A DNA stretch of 64,000 bases, from the NCBI GenBank assembly GCA_023014485.1, contig JAJOZX010002586.1, forward strand, positions 298,501 through 362,500, given 5' to 3'. This document shows, piece by piece, positions 44,207-55,547 of the stretch. Below the pieces are notes generated by a model, which did no database searches, had not been told where the DNA came from, and worked only from the letters and a program-made list of their open reading frames with translations. The first letter of the stretch is position 1, and every line of letters starts with the position of its first letter. Origin of the DNA: Bathynomus jamesi (taxonomy: Eukaryota; Arthropoda; Malacostraca; Isopoda; Cirolanidae). The translations under genes were made by a program, and so were the position numbers.

Positions 44207-45408
44207 CAGGGTGTCCCATAAGTCCGGCATCATAGGAAAAATAAAAAAAGGCAAAACAAAAGCTTTTATTTACAGAACGTGCTCAATATGTCCACCATTG
44301 TTTTCAATACACAAATTCAGACGTGATACCCAGTCAGCAAGCACACGGTGAATGATGTCAGGAGTAATGGTGTTACATGCCCCAATAATGCGCTGCCGCA
44401 AATGTTCAACACTCCTAATTTTCTCTGCGTATACCAGCGCTTTCAAGTGGCCCCAGAGATAAAAATCTAGTGGCGTGAGATCCGGGCTTCTAGCTGGCCA
44501 TTCCACAGGCCCTCGACGTCCTATCCAATGACCAGGGAATTGTTGGTACAGGTATTCCCTTACTTGGGTGCTGTAATGTGCAGGAGCGCCGTCTTGCTGG
44601 AACCATGTTGGGAAATTTCCTTCTTCGTTCAAGACACTGGGAAATGCTTCTTCCTTGAGCATACGTAGGTAGGTGCCTCCAGTGACATGTTCATCGAAAA
44701 AGAGGGGGCCTATGATGCGATCCTTCCAAATGTCACACCATACCATCACCCGAGATGCACCTTGTTCCTTTGAAGAGGTATACCAGTGAGGGTTGTTTTG
44801 AGACCAGTAGCGGGTGTTCTGTCGATTTACCTCACCATTTCCATAAAAAACAGCCTCGTCACTGAACAGAATGGTGAACGGGAAATTGGCATTCCGAGCA
44901 TATTGTTCCGTAGCCCATTCACAAAATTCCATCCGCCGGTCGGGATCATCTTCGCTTAATTTCTGTAGGATCTGAATTATATGGCCATTTGTGAGCCTGA
45001 AGAATGCGATGGATGCTACTTTTCGACACTCCTGTCTCGGCGGACAATCGCCGAAGAGACTTATTGGGACTTCTGTTAAAATGAACCAGGATAGCAGTCG
45101 CTGTATCATCGTCAGTGGACCTCCTTGAAGGTCCACTGCGTGGTTTATCTTCTATGGATCCTGTTTCCTTAAACTTTGCAACAAGTCTGCTAACACAACT
45201 CTGTGTTATTGGCTCGCGGTCTGGATGCAGTCTGTTAAATTCAGCAGCGACCTCTCTTTGACTCCGATTTCCTATGAGTAGAATTATCTGGATTCGTTCT
45301 TCCTTGCTCACAGACATTATGGCCTGTAGAAAGAGAAAAGTATGAATTATGGTTTGTAGAAATAGAAAAATATGAATTTCTCCTATGATGCCGGACTTAT
45401 GGGACACC

Positions 45409-45411
<3 letters not shown>
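44207..45411 (-). mobile_element. Tc1/mariner-type transposon (DD41D spacing)
   Basis: CAGGGTGTCCCATAAGTCC at 44207 is mirrored by GGACTTATGGGACACCCTG ending at 45411; the inverted match continues to about 31 bp. TA lies on both sides. The 1.2-kb element contains one transposase gene. Derivatives of this group lie at 11389-11751 and probably 47194-47818. Confidence 0.93.
44270..45317 (-). pseudogene. Tc1/mariner-type transposase, DD41D, one frameshift
   Basis: From MSVSKEERIQIILLIG at 45317 the N-terminal half carries a helix-turn-helix (NRSQREVAAEFNRL), PITQSCVSRLVAKFKETG and DKPRSGPSRRST, then a second one (GVSKSSIHRILQAH). A one-base frameshift near 44985 shifts to the catalytic half. There FTILFSDEAVF supplies the first D, PTWFQQDGAPAHYS the second, and RSPDLTPLDFYLWG the third, 41 residues after the second. 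It ends LCIENNGGHIEHVL. With a single lesion it is a young copy. Extra upstream frame through the TA tract is not part of the gene. Confidence 0.93.
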
Positions 45412-45453
<42 letters not shown>

Positions 45454-45625
45454 GACATGTGAAACGAGGAGTTTCTGAATCGGAATAAGATTAAAACTCC
45501 TTCCGTCTTCGATGAAAAAAAATTAAAACATTGATTTAAGATTGTCTTCTTCAAGTGGATTCATTAAAGACACTGAAACGGTTTTCATTAAGTTTATCTT
45601 TTCAATCAAGAAGCTTTTACTGAAG

Positions 45626-45656
<31 letters not shown>

Positions 45657-46042
45657 GTTACAGTAAGATTGTGAAACTAGCGATTTCATGAAATCCCTGA
45701 AATTTTCAGTAATTTCGTGTAATTACTGTTTCACTTAGGAACTTCAGGAAATTACTGAAATACTTAGGAATTTCACGAAATCCCTGAACTTAGCCTAACC
45801 TAACCTAATTTCATGAAATTCCTGGTAGCTTATGGGCCTCATTCAGCCCATACACCCCTAACTGCAAGATTCACTTGATGCAAAATACTGAAACAGGGTG
45901 GCAATAAGTTTGTTTTAAACAGTAAAAATGTATGCAAGAATGCTTCTTTTAAATATTCAGATAAAAATCAATTCATACAAAGACAATATGAACGTGAATT
46001 AAATTACTAGGCTTCTAGTCATTTGCCCTAAGTTTACAGAAA
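45412..46042. other. TA tracts and a palindrome-rich stretch
   Basis: TA tracts at 45412-45448 and 45629-45656. Around 45660-45840 the phrases TTTCATGAAATCCCTGAA, GGAATTTCACGAAATCCC and TTTCATGAAATTCCTGG recur in both orientations, and TAACCTAACCTAA is present near 45805. No gene. Confidence 0.6.
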
Positions 46043-46050
46043 AATACTGC

Positions 46051-46301
46051 GGATCTTTTCCGTTTGACTGCCGCCATTGAAACATAAGAGGTGAGTGCCC
46101 CCAGCCTTCTTTACTTAGCTTTATAAGGCTAACTAACGAAAATATCACGACCTAACCTAACCAATCGTTAGGTCAACTGTACGACCTTGACGATTGGTTA
46201 GGTTAGGTCGTGATATTTTTGTTAGTTAGCCTTATAAAGCTAACTAAAGAAGGCTGGAGTTTAATTATGTTTCACTGGCGGCAGTCAAACGGAAAAGATC
46301 G
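46051..46301. mobile_element. GGATC MITE, 8-bp TSD
   Basis: GGATCTTTTCCGTTTGACTG at 46051 is mirrored at 46301 (final base G in place of C). AATACTGC is duplicated exactly (46043-46050, 46302-46309). The core is the constant palindrome with CCTAACCTAACCAATCGT. Left and right arms differ just inside the terminal repeat: AAGAGGTGAGTGCC against GTTTAATTATG. Confidence 0.94.
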
Positions 46302-46309
46302 AATACTGC

Positions 46310-46660
46310 AAAACCATTACTCGATTGATTACCTTTACACATACTAAAATTAGCCATAATTATTTTCGCGATGAACTAGTCAATTTATTTGTTAAAATTG
46401 AAACTTGTCAAGTAAACAAGATCACAAACCGATGAAGAAAGTCACTCAGTTATTTAACAGTATCTGCCTAGTGCATTTGACTAGAAACTAAAATTTACTC
46501 GAGACATACAGTATATATAGTCTTCTTTAAATTCTATTCCGTTTGAATTTACAAATAGTGTTTTTCCATAATGAGTCTACAGAAATATAAAAATTATGGT
46601 ACTTGTAGGTTATCTCCCCCCCAACGCTTGATTTGTCATCGTGGCAAATATCACGCACAC
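46310..46660. other. Mostly unassigned; left arm of an inverted duplicate
   Basis: No gene. The segment 46595-46652 (CTTGTAGGTTATCTCCCC ... GATTTGTCATCGTGGC) is repeated inverted at 48813-48872. Confidence 0.7.
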
Positions 46661-46669
46661 AGAACAATC

Positions 46670-47129
46670 GAGTGTAGGACAAAAGCCCCCAAGGACAAAA
46701 GCCCCCTAGGAAAAATAATAAGAAGAATTTTTTAATCATTATTTTTATTCTTCATTATTTACAGTTTATGTTTATAGTTTATAGTTTAGTTTAAGTTTAT
46801 AGTTTATAGTTTATGTATTTTGGCTCTCGTCATTTTCGTTTAAACTAACGAAAATATCACCACTTAACCTAACCAATCATCAATGGCGTACAGTTGACCT
46901 AACCGGGCATTCAGTTGACCTAACTGGGCATTCAGTTGACCTAACTGGGCATTCAGTTGACCTAACTGGGCATTCAATTAACATAACAGGTTAATATTGG
47001 CTATTTCACCTAAATATCTTCTGTTCTTTTCAGATTAGATGTGACACCTGACTTGTCCTACCCAGCAATTTGTCCAGGGGGCTTTTGTCCTAGGGGCCTT
47101 TTGTCCTAGGGGGCTTTTGTCCGGACCCG
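46670..47129. mobile_element. MULE-like element with 9-bp TSD
   Basis: AGAACAATC is duplicated at 46661-46669 and 47130-47138. The ends carry copies of GGACAAAAGCCCCC, two on the left and three inverted on the right, in the same style as the repeat-built arms of 13170-13942. The interior has the ACTAACGAAAATATCACC / ACTTAACCTAACCAATC module, then about five tandem copies of GGGCATTCAGTTGACCTAACT less one base or so (46905-46985). Confidence 0.82.
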
Positions 47130-47193
47130 AGAACAATCAAACGAGCATTTCGTTCTAGAATGTTTGATGCACATTGGTTGTTGATTTGTTGTA

Positions 47194-47818
47194 CAGGGTG
47201 TCCCAGAATTAACTATCTATTTCAATGAAATCGGACAAATTTTTTAAAAACACACTTTTATTTATGTTTATCATGTTTAATATGTGTTAAAAATGTATAA
47301 ATTTCTAAAAAAATTTCATAATTTTATTTTCATAATTTTTTCATTATCTGGTCCAATGAAAGACCGTCTGAAGTCATAGAATGGCAAAGAGACTCTCCAA
47401 AAGTTAACGTGTGGCTTGGAATGACCAAATCCAAAATTTATGGTGCTCCATCTTGTTGAAACACAACATTATCAAGAATGCCATCATCAAGAAGCTGTGG
47501 TTCGAGAAACTGCTGAAGCATATCAAGGTAGACGGTACCTGTTACAGTTGCTTCCGCAAAGAAGAATGGGCCATAAATTTTGGATTTGGTCATTCCAAGC
47601 CACACGTTAACTTTTGGAGAGTCTCTTTGCCATTCTATGACTTCAGACGGTCTTTCATTGGACCAGATAATGAAAAAATTATGAAAATAAAATTATGAAA
47701 AAAATTTAGAAATTTATACATTTTTAACACATTAAACATAATAAACATAAATAAAAGTGTGTTTTTAAAAAATTTGTCCGATTTCATTGAAATAGATAGT
47801 TAATTCTGGGACACCCTG
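47194..47818. mobile_element. Foldback Tc1/mariner MITE with transposase catalytic fragment
   Basis: CAGGGTGTCCCAGAATTAAC at 47194 is mirrored at 47818, with TA at each side. Arms of about 249 bp (47194-47442, 47571-47818) end in coding sequence PKVNVWLGMTKSKIYG, found once per strand. The spacer on the minus strand reads GPFFFAEATVTGTVYLDML and then NVVFQQDGA, which contains the second catalytic aspartate of a Tc1/mariner-type transposase. It is an inverted duplication of a deleted transposon. Confidence 0.9.
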
Positions 47819-47838
47819 TACAACATTACATTAACTTT

Positions 47839-48632
47839 GGATCACCTGAAGATCAGGGGGTGCTCCTTTAGTATGCGGTCTACAGACAAATTCACACTTT
47901 AGTATGCGGTCTACAGACAAATTCACACTTTAGTATGCGGTCTACACCAATTTGTTTTTTAAATGTAGTTAAAGAAGGTTGAAATGACAATCTTACTTGA
48001 AAAAAATTTATTGAAAAGTTAAAAACACAAAAGTTTAAATGTAAGTATACCTTCTTAGCTTGTTTACTAATTGCTTGTTTACATCCCAATGTCAGTCGCC
48101 CTTGACGATTGGTTAGGTTTAGTCATGATATTTTCGTTAGTTTTAACGAAAATATCTTGACTAAACCTAACCAATCGTAGGTAGACCGCATACTATAGTA
48201 GCACCGGCAATTGAATTGTTTACAACTTTACTGCTTCAAATTTCTCAAGCTACTGATGTTAAACAATCATTTTGAATTTCAAGGTCAAATAGGGTCTAAG
48301 TCATGTGAGTGAGTCATTTAGCAAAAAAAAAAGAGCGCAGAATGCGTGAGCAGGCACAAATTTAACGAAAAAAACCTGTAGACTACACTTTCAAAAAAGT
48401 AGAGCGCGGCAGAATTTGTAGACCGCATACTAAAGGAGCACCGATCAGGGTCCCCAGCCTTCTTTAGTTAGCCTTATAACGCTAACTAACAAAAATATCA
48501 CGACCTAACCTAACCAATCATTAGGTCAACTGTACGCCCCTGATGATTGGTTAGGTTAGGTCGTGATATTTTCGTTAGTTAGCCTTATAAAGCTAACTAA
48601 AAAGGCTTGGGGCCCCGATCTTCAGGTGATCC
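47839..48632. mobile_element. GGATC MITE containing a nested element
   Basis: GGATCACCTGAAGATCAGGG at 47839 is mirrored at 48632, with a perfect duplication TTAACTTT (47831-47838, 48633-48640). Removing the nested element and one copy of its target duplication leaves 202 bp, the normal size of this family. The constant core lies at about 48453-48610. Confidence 0.94.
47859..48442. mobile_element. GGTGC-ended element nested in the MITE
   Basis: GGTGCTCCTTTAGTATGCGG at 47859 is mirrored at 48442; GATCAGGG is duplicated (47851-47858, 48443-48450). The left side has three tandem copies of TTTAGTATGCGGTCTACA units. Near 48100-48180 a hairpin formed by CGATTGGTTAGGTTTAGTC and its inverse carries the same module as the other MITEs. 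Confidence 0.92.
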
Positions 48633-48640
48633 TTAACTTT

Positions 48641-48955
48641 ATAATGGCGATCCTTCAGAATCCGGCCATAAATTAGTTTAAAAAATAAATCGTATCAATA
48701 ATTATTACATGAGCCAAATTATATATTTAATAGTATCTATTTCAGTAGATATTACCAATCCTTTGCACAATTTAATTATTGCTTTTTCAGCCAGAATGAA
48801 TTTACTGCGACTTCATGCTATTTGCCACGATGACAAATCAAGCGTGGGGGGGGGGAGATAACCTACAAGTACCCTAATTATTAATTGTTAGTATGGTATT
48901 ATAAGGTATTTTCTTATCTTTTAAGAAATTTGAGGGTTGATTAAGAGAAAAATGT
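48641..48955. other. Unassigned; right arm of an inverted duplicate
   Basis: No gene. Contains 48813-48872, the inverse of 46595-46652, with an uninterrupted ten-G run at 48846-48855. Confidence 0.65.
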
Positions 48956-49540
48956 TTAACTGGTTTGTGTGTATGTCAAAGAATCCATCAGGATTTTCTT
49001 TTCTCATCTCGGCTCCAGAGAAGATGAACACAGAATTAAATTATTCTTTAAGCAGTTCGCTCATTTTTTATGTCATTTTCATTTACTTCATCTTTTAACG
49101 GACCAACACTTCCTTTACATTTCGTTTTTCTTTTCGGAAAAGTGCAAAAATATTTTTAATTATTTGTAAGGTATTCTGGAACCTTGTTTTCCTTCTCGAT
49201 TGTCTTGCAGATGAAGTTTTGTTTTAGGTCCATTCCTATTGCTCATAGTTTCTCTAGATTACGTCTCCTTCCATCCATTTTACATTTGTGGATATTTTTT
49301 ATGGTTTATTTCCGTTGTCTAAATAACATTCTGAGTTTCTTCTCAAGTTTGCTACGTTTTATTTTTTGTCTCTTCGGAATATATTTCAACAACTTAGGTA
49401 TAGTTTCGTTTTCTACCATAAGTAGTATTTCTTCTGGGTTTATTTTCCCCGTGCAGAATAATTCCGAATCCACTTCCTTTAATTCTGTATCGTCCTCGTC
49501 CATGCACAGTAATAATTACACTCGGTTAATAAAAATAAAC
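48956..49540 (-). pseudogene. LINE fragment, pre-RT region
   Basis: The minus strand reads GKINPEEILLMVENETIPKL and IKRSKLEKKLRMLFRQRK (near 49440-49310), then KYFCTFPKRKTKCKGSVGPL (near 49150-49080) after a stop-rich part. The same order occurs in the LINE at 3837-6117 (KRSWLERQKRRLFRKRKR, then PKYFYRYAKRKTK and IGPL). It is a decayed relative; no RT motif is preserved. Confidence 0.7.
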
Positions 49541-50130
49541 TGAAATGGTATTTAACTGACATTTTCTCCTATAGATGGCGCCACCCACTTCGATTAAATT
49601 ATTTTCAAGGAATCAGTTCTCTGAAAAGTATTTCATCAAGCATCGAAGTTTGATAAAAATACTCTCATCACCTGAGGGCATTTATTCGATAAAAGAATTT
49701 CTCACATCTTAATGAAAATTCTAGTCTCATTGCACATTTTAAAAGCTGCCGCTAAATAGTTTTTGTTCTTTAACTTTGGATTTTTAACGCCAAATGTTTT
49801 TTGTGCGTTATTCTTGTCATGTTCATTTTAAAGTTTATTATTATTATTATTACGCATAGAAAAAAGATTTATCTTTTTGCAGAACGTATTTTTTAGACTA
49901 GTTATATATGCCCAATTACTTACTTTGAATTTATATTTAATCCTTCAAATAATCAATTTATCTTTCTATGGCGGGCTTTAGGTCTTCTTGCTTCTAACTT
50001 TATTTGTATAGCGATTATGTTGTAATCAGATAAATTAGCTTACGTTACACTTAGCAAGTAAAATCTTCAACCATAGGCGTTTAGGGCCCAGACATTAAAG
50101 AGCATGTACAGGCTGTGGGAGAGCTGGACA
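49541..50130. other. No recognisable feature
   Basis: AT-rich sequence preceding family A copy 2. Confidence 0.5.
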
Positions 50131-51660
50131 GTGGACAGTAGGGTGTATCATGCTCATTGAAGCGCGAATTTCAAGATTGGTAGTATGTATTCCTATGTAA
50201 AATTAAATTTCAGGAGGGGTTTGTTTTCTTGAACTTTTGCTAAAAATCACCTTTAAGTGTTCAAATTTCCACTTTTTCTTTTTCTGGTTATGTACAGAAC
50301 AGCTGTGCAGGACATACACTGCAGTACAAATGTAACAGATCGGTTTCTTACCAAACAAAACCATTGTAACAGCTGTTATAGACTACTGTTTCACTGTGAT
50401 AATTTTCTATGTTTCAGATACAAAGCTTGGTGAAGATTGTGTAGCCACCATGGCTAAGCAAGGACGAAAGACCAGAAAAAATTTTGGCTCAAAGCTGAGT
50501 GATCTGGTGGGTCCAGGCAAGCAGTTATTTCCCACAGAAGTTCCAACCTGGAGAGCTGTGTTTCAGAAAGGAATCCTCCTCCAAGAAGAGAAGCTGCTTC
50601 TGGATGATATGAAGAGAGCTCAGTACCCTCTGCAAGATTTGGCTAAGGACTTGGCATCACTGGTACTGGCACAGTGGTGCAAAAGCAATGCCAAGTTCAC
50701 TCCTCCTGTGATCATTCAAAAGAGATCCACTGCCAGGAAGATTCTTGTCAGGTGGAATGAAATGATTGACCTAGTGAATGGCAGAGTGAAGGCTGCAAAG
50801 AGAGAGAAGAGAATATCTGAACTTGATACATTGTTTGACATAACAACCTGCAGACATGATATCACTCTCTGTGGAACTGAAGCATCTGGCTGCTCTGGCT
50901 GTGCTGCTAGAGTTCATGTCAACTGTGACTGTCTTCTGCCTCAGAAGATTCCAAAGCTAGAGCTAGAGTGGCTCCATTACCAGAGATCAAAACCTCAGAA
51001 GTTTCTGGCTTCCGGATGGCATCTGTTGATGTGAAGGAAACAGTGAAGCAGGTGAAGGCTGCTAAGAGGAAGGAGGAAGAAAAGAAGGCAGCTGAGAAGA
51101 GAAATTGAAAAGAGAAAGAAGAAAAGGAGCTACTGCTTAGAGCTGGTGATGGTGATGATGATGAAGATGAGGTGACTTCCATGCAAGAGTCTCCAGGCAG
51201 AGTAGTTCCTACTGCTGACACAGATTTTTCCAGTACTGCACCAGGCGCAAGCTCCAGTGTCAACACTGGCAAAGTCTCCACCTTTGCCAGGAGGAACTAC
51301 ATGGCTATCTCAAGCACTGCTGCGGCTGCAGTCAGGGTCAAGGTAGCAAACACTCCTGCAGCAGCCATTGCAACTGGTTTCTTGCAAGATCTCATCAAAG
51401 CTGGCCATCTATCTGCTGATAAGGCATAGCTAGCTGTTGACAGGATGAAGATGTGGAGGGGCAAGGAGTCTGTAATAGGTGCCTCGGTGGAGGCCCTGGA
51501 GAACGGGACAGAGGAAGAGGAGATCAAGGGGATTTCTTTGACGGAAAACAAGATAAGAAGACAAAGATCATGAGGTACAATGAAGAAACTGGCCGCTTCC
51601 ATCCTGATATTACAACTGAAGAGCACTATAGTGTTACCTGGGAACCTGAGGGGAAATATC

Positions 51661-52212
51661 CAGTGGTGTAGTGCTGTGGGAACGGGTGGGAACGGCGTTC
51701 CCTTACTTTTTTTGGTAGACGGAACGGCGTTCCCTCACTATTTCAAATAAATCCGAACTTACAAATCTCTAACGTCATGAAATTTTAATTCCCACCCCTA
51801 GAAGAAATATGAGAAAGAATCATTAACTGTTTCATTTCTTTTAGCTTCGACTGAGGCAATGCTAGCCTATAAAGATCCGGTGAAACAGTCACCACGTCGT
51901 ACCAGTTGTTAACTTTTTTTTAGTTAATCATTCCAGTTGTTAGCTATTTTTATTGATCGTACTGGATGTCATATATCTAATGACACTGGAAATACTGCAT
52001 CTTCAACCTTGGAATATATCCTAATATCCAGTGCATATGACCTCAAAATATCCCTGAAATTTTTCAGATTTCAAAAGATTTCCCGGGGGGCTTACAGTGC
52101 CCCCGGACCCCCAGTTGTATGGGCTCGCCGCGCTCGCCATTGTCCCCCCCCGCATCTGAGTAACACTTTCAAAATGCGTTCCCTCACTTCTTTATTTAGC
52201 ACTACACCACTG
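51661..52212. mobile_element. hAT MITE within family A copy 2
   Basis: CAGTGGTGTAGTGC at 51661 and GCACTACACCACTG ending at 52212; GAAATATC is duplicated exactly (51653-51660, 52213-52220). It interrupts the codons for GKYLFH. Subterminal GGAACGGCGTTCCC palindromes occur near 51690 and 51722. Confidence 0.94.
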
Positions 52213-52655
52213 GAAATATCTCTTCCATTGTACACCAGAAGAACCTGAAGGAAATGAGAAACCTGCACTGACGATAGCTCAGGCTCTGTTTGAGTGGATT
52301 AGTGCTCATGGCTAAAGATACTATTGTGGTCCTTGGTGGTGACTCCAACACAAACACAGGACCTGATGGAGAAGCCATCACTCACTTGGAGAGACTGCTA
52401 GGTCACAAGTGTCACTGGCTGATATACCAGTTGCATATTAATGAACTCAGCCTCAGGCACATGATCATCAAGCTTGATGGTCCCTACACGCACAAGTCTG
52501 GGTTCAGTGGCCCAATAGGAAAACTTTTGGCGAAGATATAGAATAGAATAGAATAACCTTTATTAATAATAATAAAATAAATACAGTTTTTCGATTTACA
52601 ATGACACGAATAATTGTGAAGCTCGACTATTTATTTTATTTAATTTGGCCCTTAA

Positions 52656-54067
52656 CCCTTTCACTGTTTTGAGAGCCACATGTGGCTCTCAGTGTTTCCT
52701 GTGACACGTTTGAGGGCCATATGTGGCTCTCAAAACGCATTTAAAATAAAGGATTGTAACTCTCGTGAACGTATGAATTATACTCTGTTGAGACTAGTAA
52801 ACGTATGAAACAAGTCAGGCTTCCAGGGGAGAGCCATATGTGGTCCTCACAACTCAGGAAAATCAAATGAAGCTGTGGTATCAATATTTATTGCTATAAT
52901 GCTAACAAAAAAGAACTGAACTTGTGGTATGAATATTTCTTGATATAATGGTACAAGAAAAAGAAATTATGAAATGATACTTTCCTTTTAGTAAATGAAC
53001 ATGAACTTTAGTATAAAAAACGAAAACCTTAGCTTCTTATATTTGAGAAAAAAAATGATAAAGATAAACAATTTGAAAAAAATTTATGAGCAATTCCTGT
53101 ATTTATTTTAGACTTTATGAGCTGCATTGAAACAATTCAAGCAAAAAGCCTTCTCGCATTCCATGCATTCTGTAGCCACTCTTTTTACTTTATTTTGCAC
53201 CTCGTTTCTAGGCAAAGTTTTAGACAGTTCTTTATAACAACCAGTGCAACATTTACGAACAATTTTCCCATCTTCTTTCCTGGGTATTGTTACTAGTTCA
53301 TGTTTTTTATTTTTCCCCTTATCAGTTTTGTCTGCAATATCTCCAAAACAAGCTAGTGCAACTGACTGTGTGCATTCAGCGAGTGCTATCTTCTTTCCTT
53401 TGTTGTAGTAATTATTGTAAATTATCCAGGTGTTCAACAAAGCTATGCTGAGAAGCTGAAAGGCAACCTTTCTGTACCATTTTACACTCTTTCTTGCAGG
53501 AGAATAATACTCAATCATTTGATCGGATAGATCGATACCACCTTTCACTCTATTATAGTCTACTATAATACAAGGCTTTGAAACATATTCACCAGATTTG
53601 TTCTTTTTAGCTGTTTCTACATAGTTAGCACCATGAAATGTTGATATCATAAAGACCTCTCGTTTGTCCTTGTACTTCATAATTCTAGTCCCTTCAGCGT
53701 TTACTGCTGCACTAATCCCCCCACTTTTCAATTTGGCCTTTATTATTTCTGCTGGTATTCCTTTTCTGTTTTTTCTAAGTGTCCCACAATATGCAGTGTT
53801 GTGATCCTGGAGGTATTTTGCCAATTCAATACTGCTGTACCAATTATCTGCTACGAGCCACATGTGGCTCTCGGACGCCTGACTAATAAAAATTCTTCAC
53901 ACGTTTTGAGAGCCATATATGTCCCATGGGTTTTCATACTGCCTATATATTTCTTTTAAAGACATAGTGAAAATATAAAAATAAAATCTTTGTATTATCA
54001 ATAGTTTTCATTATTTTGGGAAAACGTGTGAGTAGACACCTCTAATTTGCCTTGAACAGTGAAAGGG
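52656..54067 (-). mobile_element. piggyBac relic
   Basis: CCCTTTCACTG (52656) and CAGTGAAAGGG (54067) are inverted ends flanked by TTAA at 52652-52655 and 54068-54071, the piggyBac target. Subterminal palindromes such as GAGAGCCACATGTGGCTCTC occur near both ends. The 1.4-kb copy is internally deleted. Confidence 0.94.
53108..53863 (-). pseudogene. piggyBac transposase, C-terminal 250 residues
   Basis: The frame begins within ADNWYSSIELAKYLQ, the block holding the second catalytic aspartate. IIVDYNRVKGGIDLSDQM then gives the third aspartate, and SVKWYRKVAFQLLSIALLN follows. The C-terminal Cys-rich domain reads CCTGCYKEL and CMECEKAFCLNCF. The usual length is near 600 residues; the N-terminal DNA-binding half and the first catalytic aspartate are deleted. 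The apparent start codon is created by the junction with a subterminal repeat. Confidence 0.94.
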
Positions 54068-54456
54068 TTAAGCTTTAGGCTTTACTGGGCTCTTATTACA
54101 AATAAGCAGCTAGTTGTTATTAATTAATAATAATAAATAAATAAGTAAATAAGTATTATTAATAGTTAAAACATGTATTACAATTTTAAACAATATTAAA
54201 CAATATTAGTGGACATTAATCCTAGATTTTTGTTAGTATGCCATTATTAATCGGGATTTCAACTTGGTTTTAAACAAATTTACATTCACAATATTTTTTA
54301 TATCGGCATGTAAGTCATTCCATAGTTTCAATCCAATGAAAATGGGTAGTTTTTGAGATGAAGACAATCTATGATAAATTGAGGTATAACAAGCTTTGAT
54401 CTATTTCTGGTCTGATACGAGTGGATTTCTTGATGAGTTACAAAATATCTATTTAC

Positions 54457-55140
54457 CTATTGCAAATTAATGATTTTGTTCTTACACTTGTAAATAAAAA
54501 TAAAATGTCCCAGTTTGGTTATATCGTTGAGCTTTAGTAGGTTTAGCTCTTTAAATAATGCACTAGAGTGATCAAGGAACTCAGCATCAGATAATAACCT
54601 TATTGCTCGTTTTTGGATGACAAAGATACCATTTAATGCGTTGTTAACGGAGTTTCCCCAAACAAGGGTGCAGTATGTTATATAAGGAAGAACAAGAGTA
54701 TGATAACGAGTCACTAAAACTTGTTTAGGGACTACATTTGTAAGTTTAAACACTATAGCAACGCTCCTTGAAGTCTTTTTCGTAATATAATTTACATGAT
54801 CACTCCATTGCAAATTCTTATCTAGCATTACACCAAGAAATTTTGTTACAGTACACTCCTTTATGGCGATTTCATTAACATTAAGTTCATCAAGATATAC
54901 ATTTCTTTTATTAGTAAAAATCATGAAATTTGTTTTACTGGTATTTAGAAAGAGTTTATTGGTGGTCAACAATTTCATTACACTGATGAATTCCGAATGA
55001 AATATATTCTTAGCTGTATTAACATCTTTGCAAGAAAAAGAGACATTTGTATCATATGCAAACATTATGGAGTTCAGTATATCAGATGAACGTGGAAGGT
55101 CATTTATATATATTAAAAATAACAGTGGACCCAGAACTGA
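54457..55140 (-). pseudogene. LINE reverse transcriptase fragment
   Basis: The minus strand begins PQGSVLGPLLFLIYINDLP, then IMFAYDTNVSFS (the catalytic ADD reads AYD), LNTSKTNFMIF, TVTKFLGVMLDKNLQWSDH and LVLPYITYCTLVWGNS. A stop at 54457 is followed by HQEIHSYQTRNRS in the same frame, a common LINE tail. It is a fourth LINE type here, with an ATTCT-type tail. The upstream RT and endonuclease are absent. Confidence 0.9.
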
Positions 55141-55547
55141 GCCCTGTGGCTGACTACAGGTGAGGCTCTGTTGATGCTGTGGATGAGGCAGCATGGTCTG
55201 AAGGGGGAGGTGTTGAAGAAGATGGAGGTGCTGCTGAAGTTCTGCCTGGACTTCTACTTCAAGATGTATTTTGAGATCAAGGTGAAGCACCACATGAGGT
55301 ATGGACCTCACCATATTGTGACCACTCTGGGACTGCTGAGAAGCCAGACCTTTGAAGTCAGGAACATAATCACTCATGTGATAGTTCGTGGAGAATATCA
55401 TGCTCACAGTGAGAACCTCATTGCCTCTCTCCTGTGCAGTGAGGATGAGGAGGAGAGGGCATGAGGGTTGAGATGATCAAGAAGATCAGAGGTAAGTCTG
55501 AGTATGGAGACGAGTCTGAGAACACACAGAAACCCTAAACTGAATTT

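Larger units (their letters stand above)
52535..55145 (-). mobile_element. 5'-truncated LINE inserted with target deletion
   Basis: On the minus strand the LINE starts at about 55140 inside the RT PQGSVLGP motif. It ends at 52541 in an ATTCT-type pentanucleotide tail (TAGAATAGAATAGAAT on the plus strand). Its 3' region is split by a piggyBac relic at 52656-54067. The family A coding sequence flanking it lacks about 60-80 codons, so the insertion removed target DNA. Confidence 0.85.
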
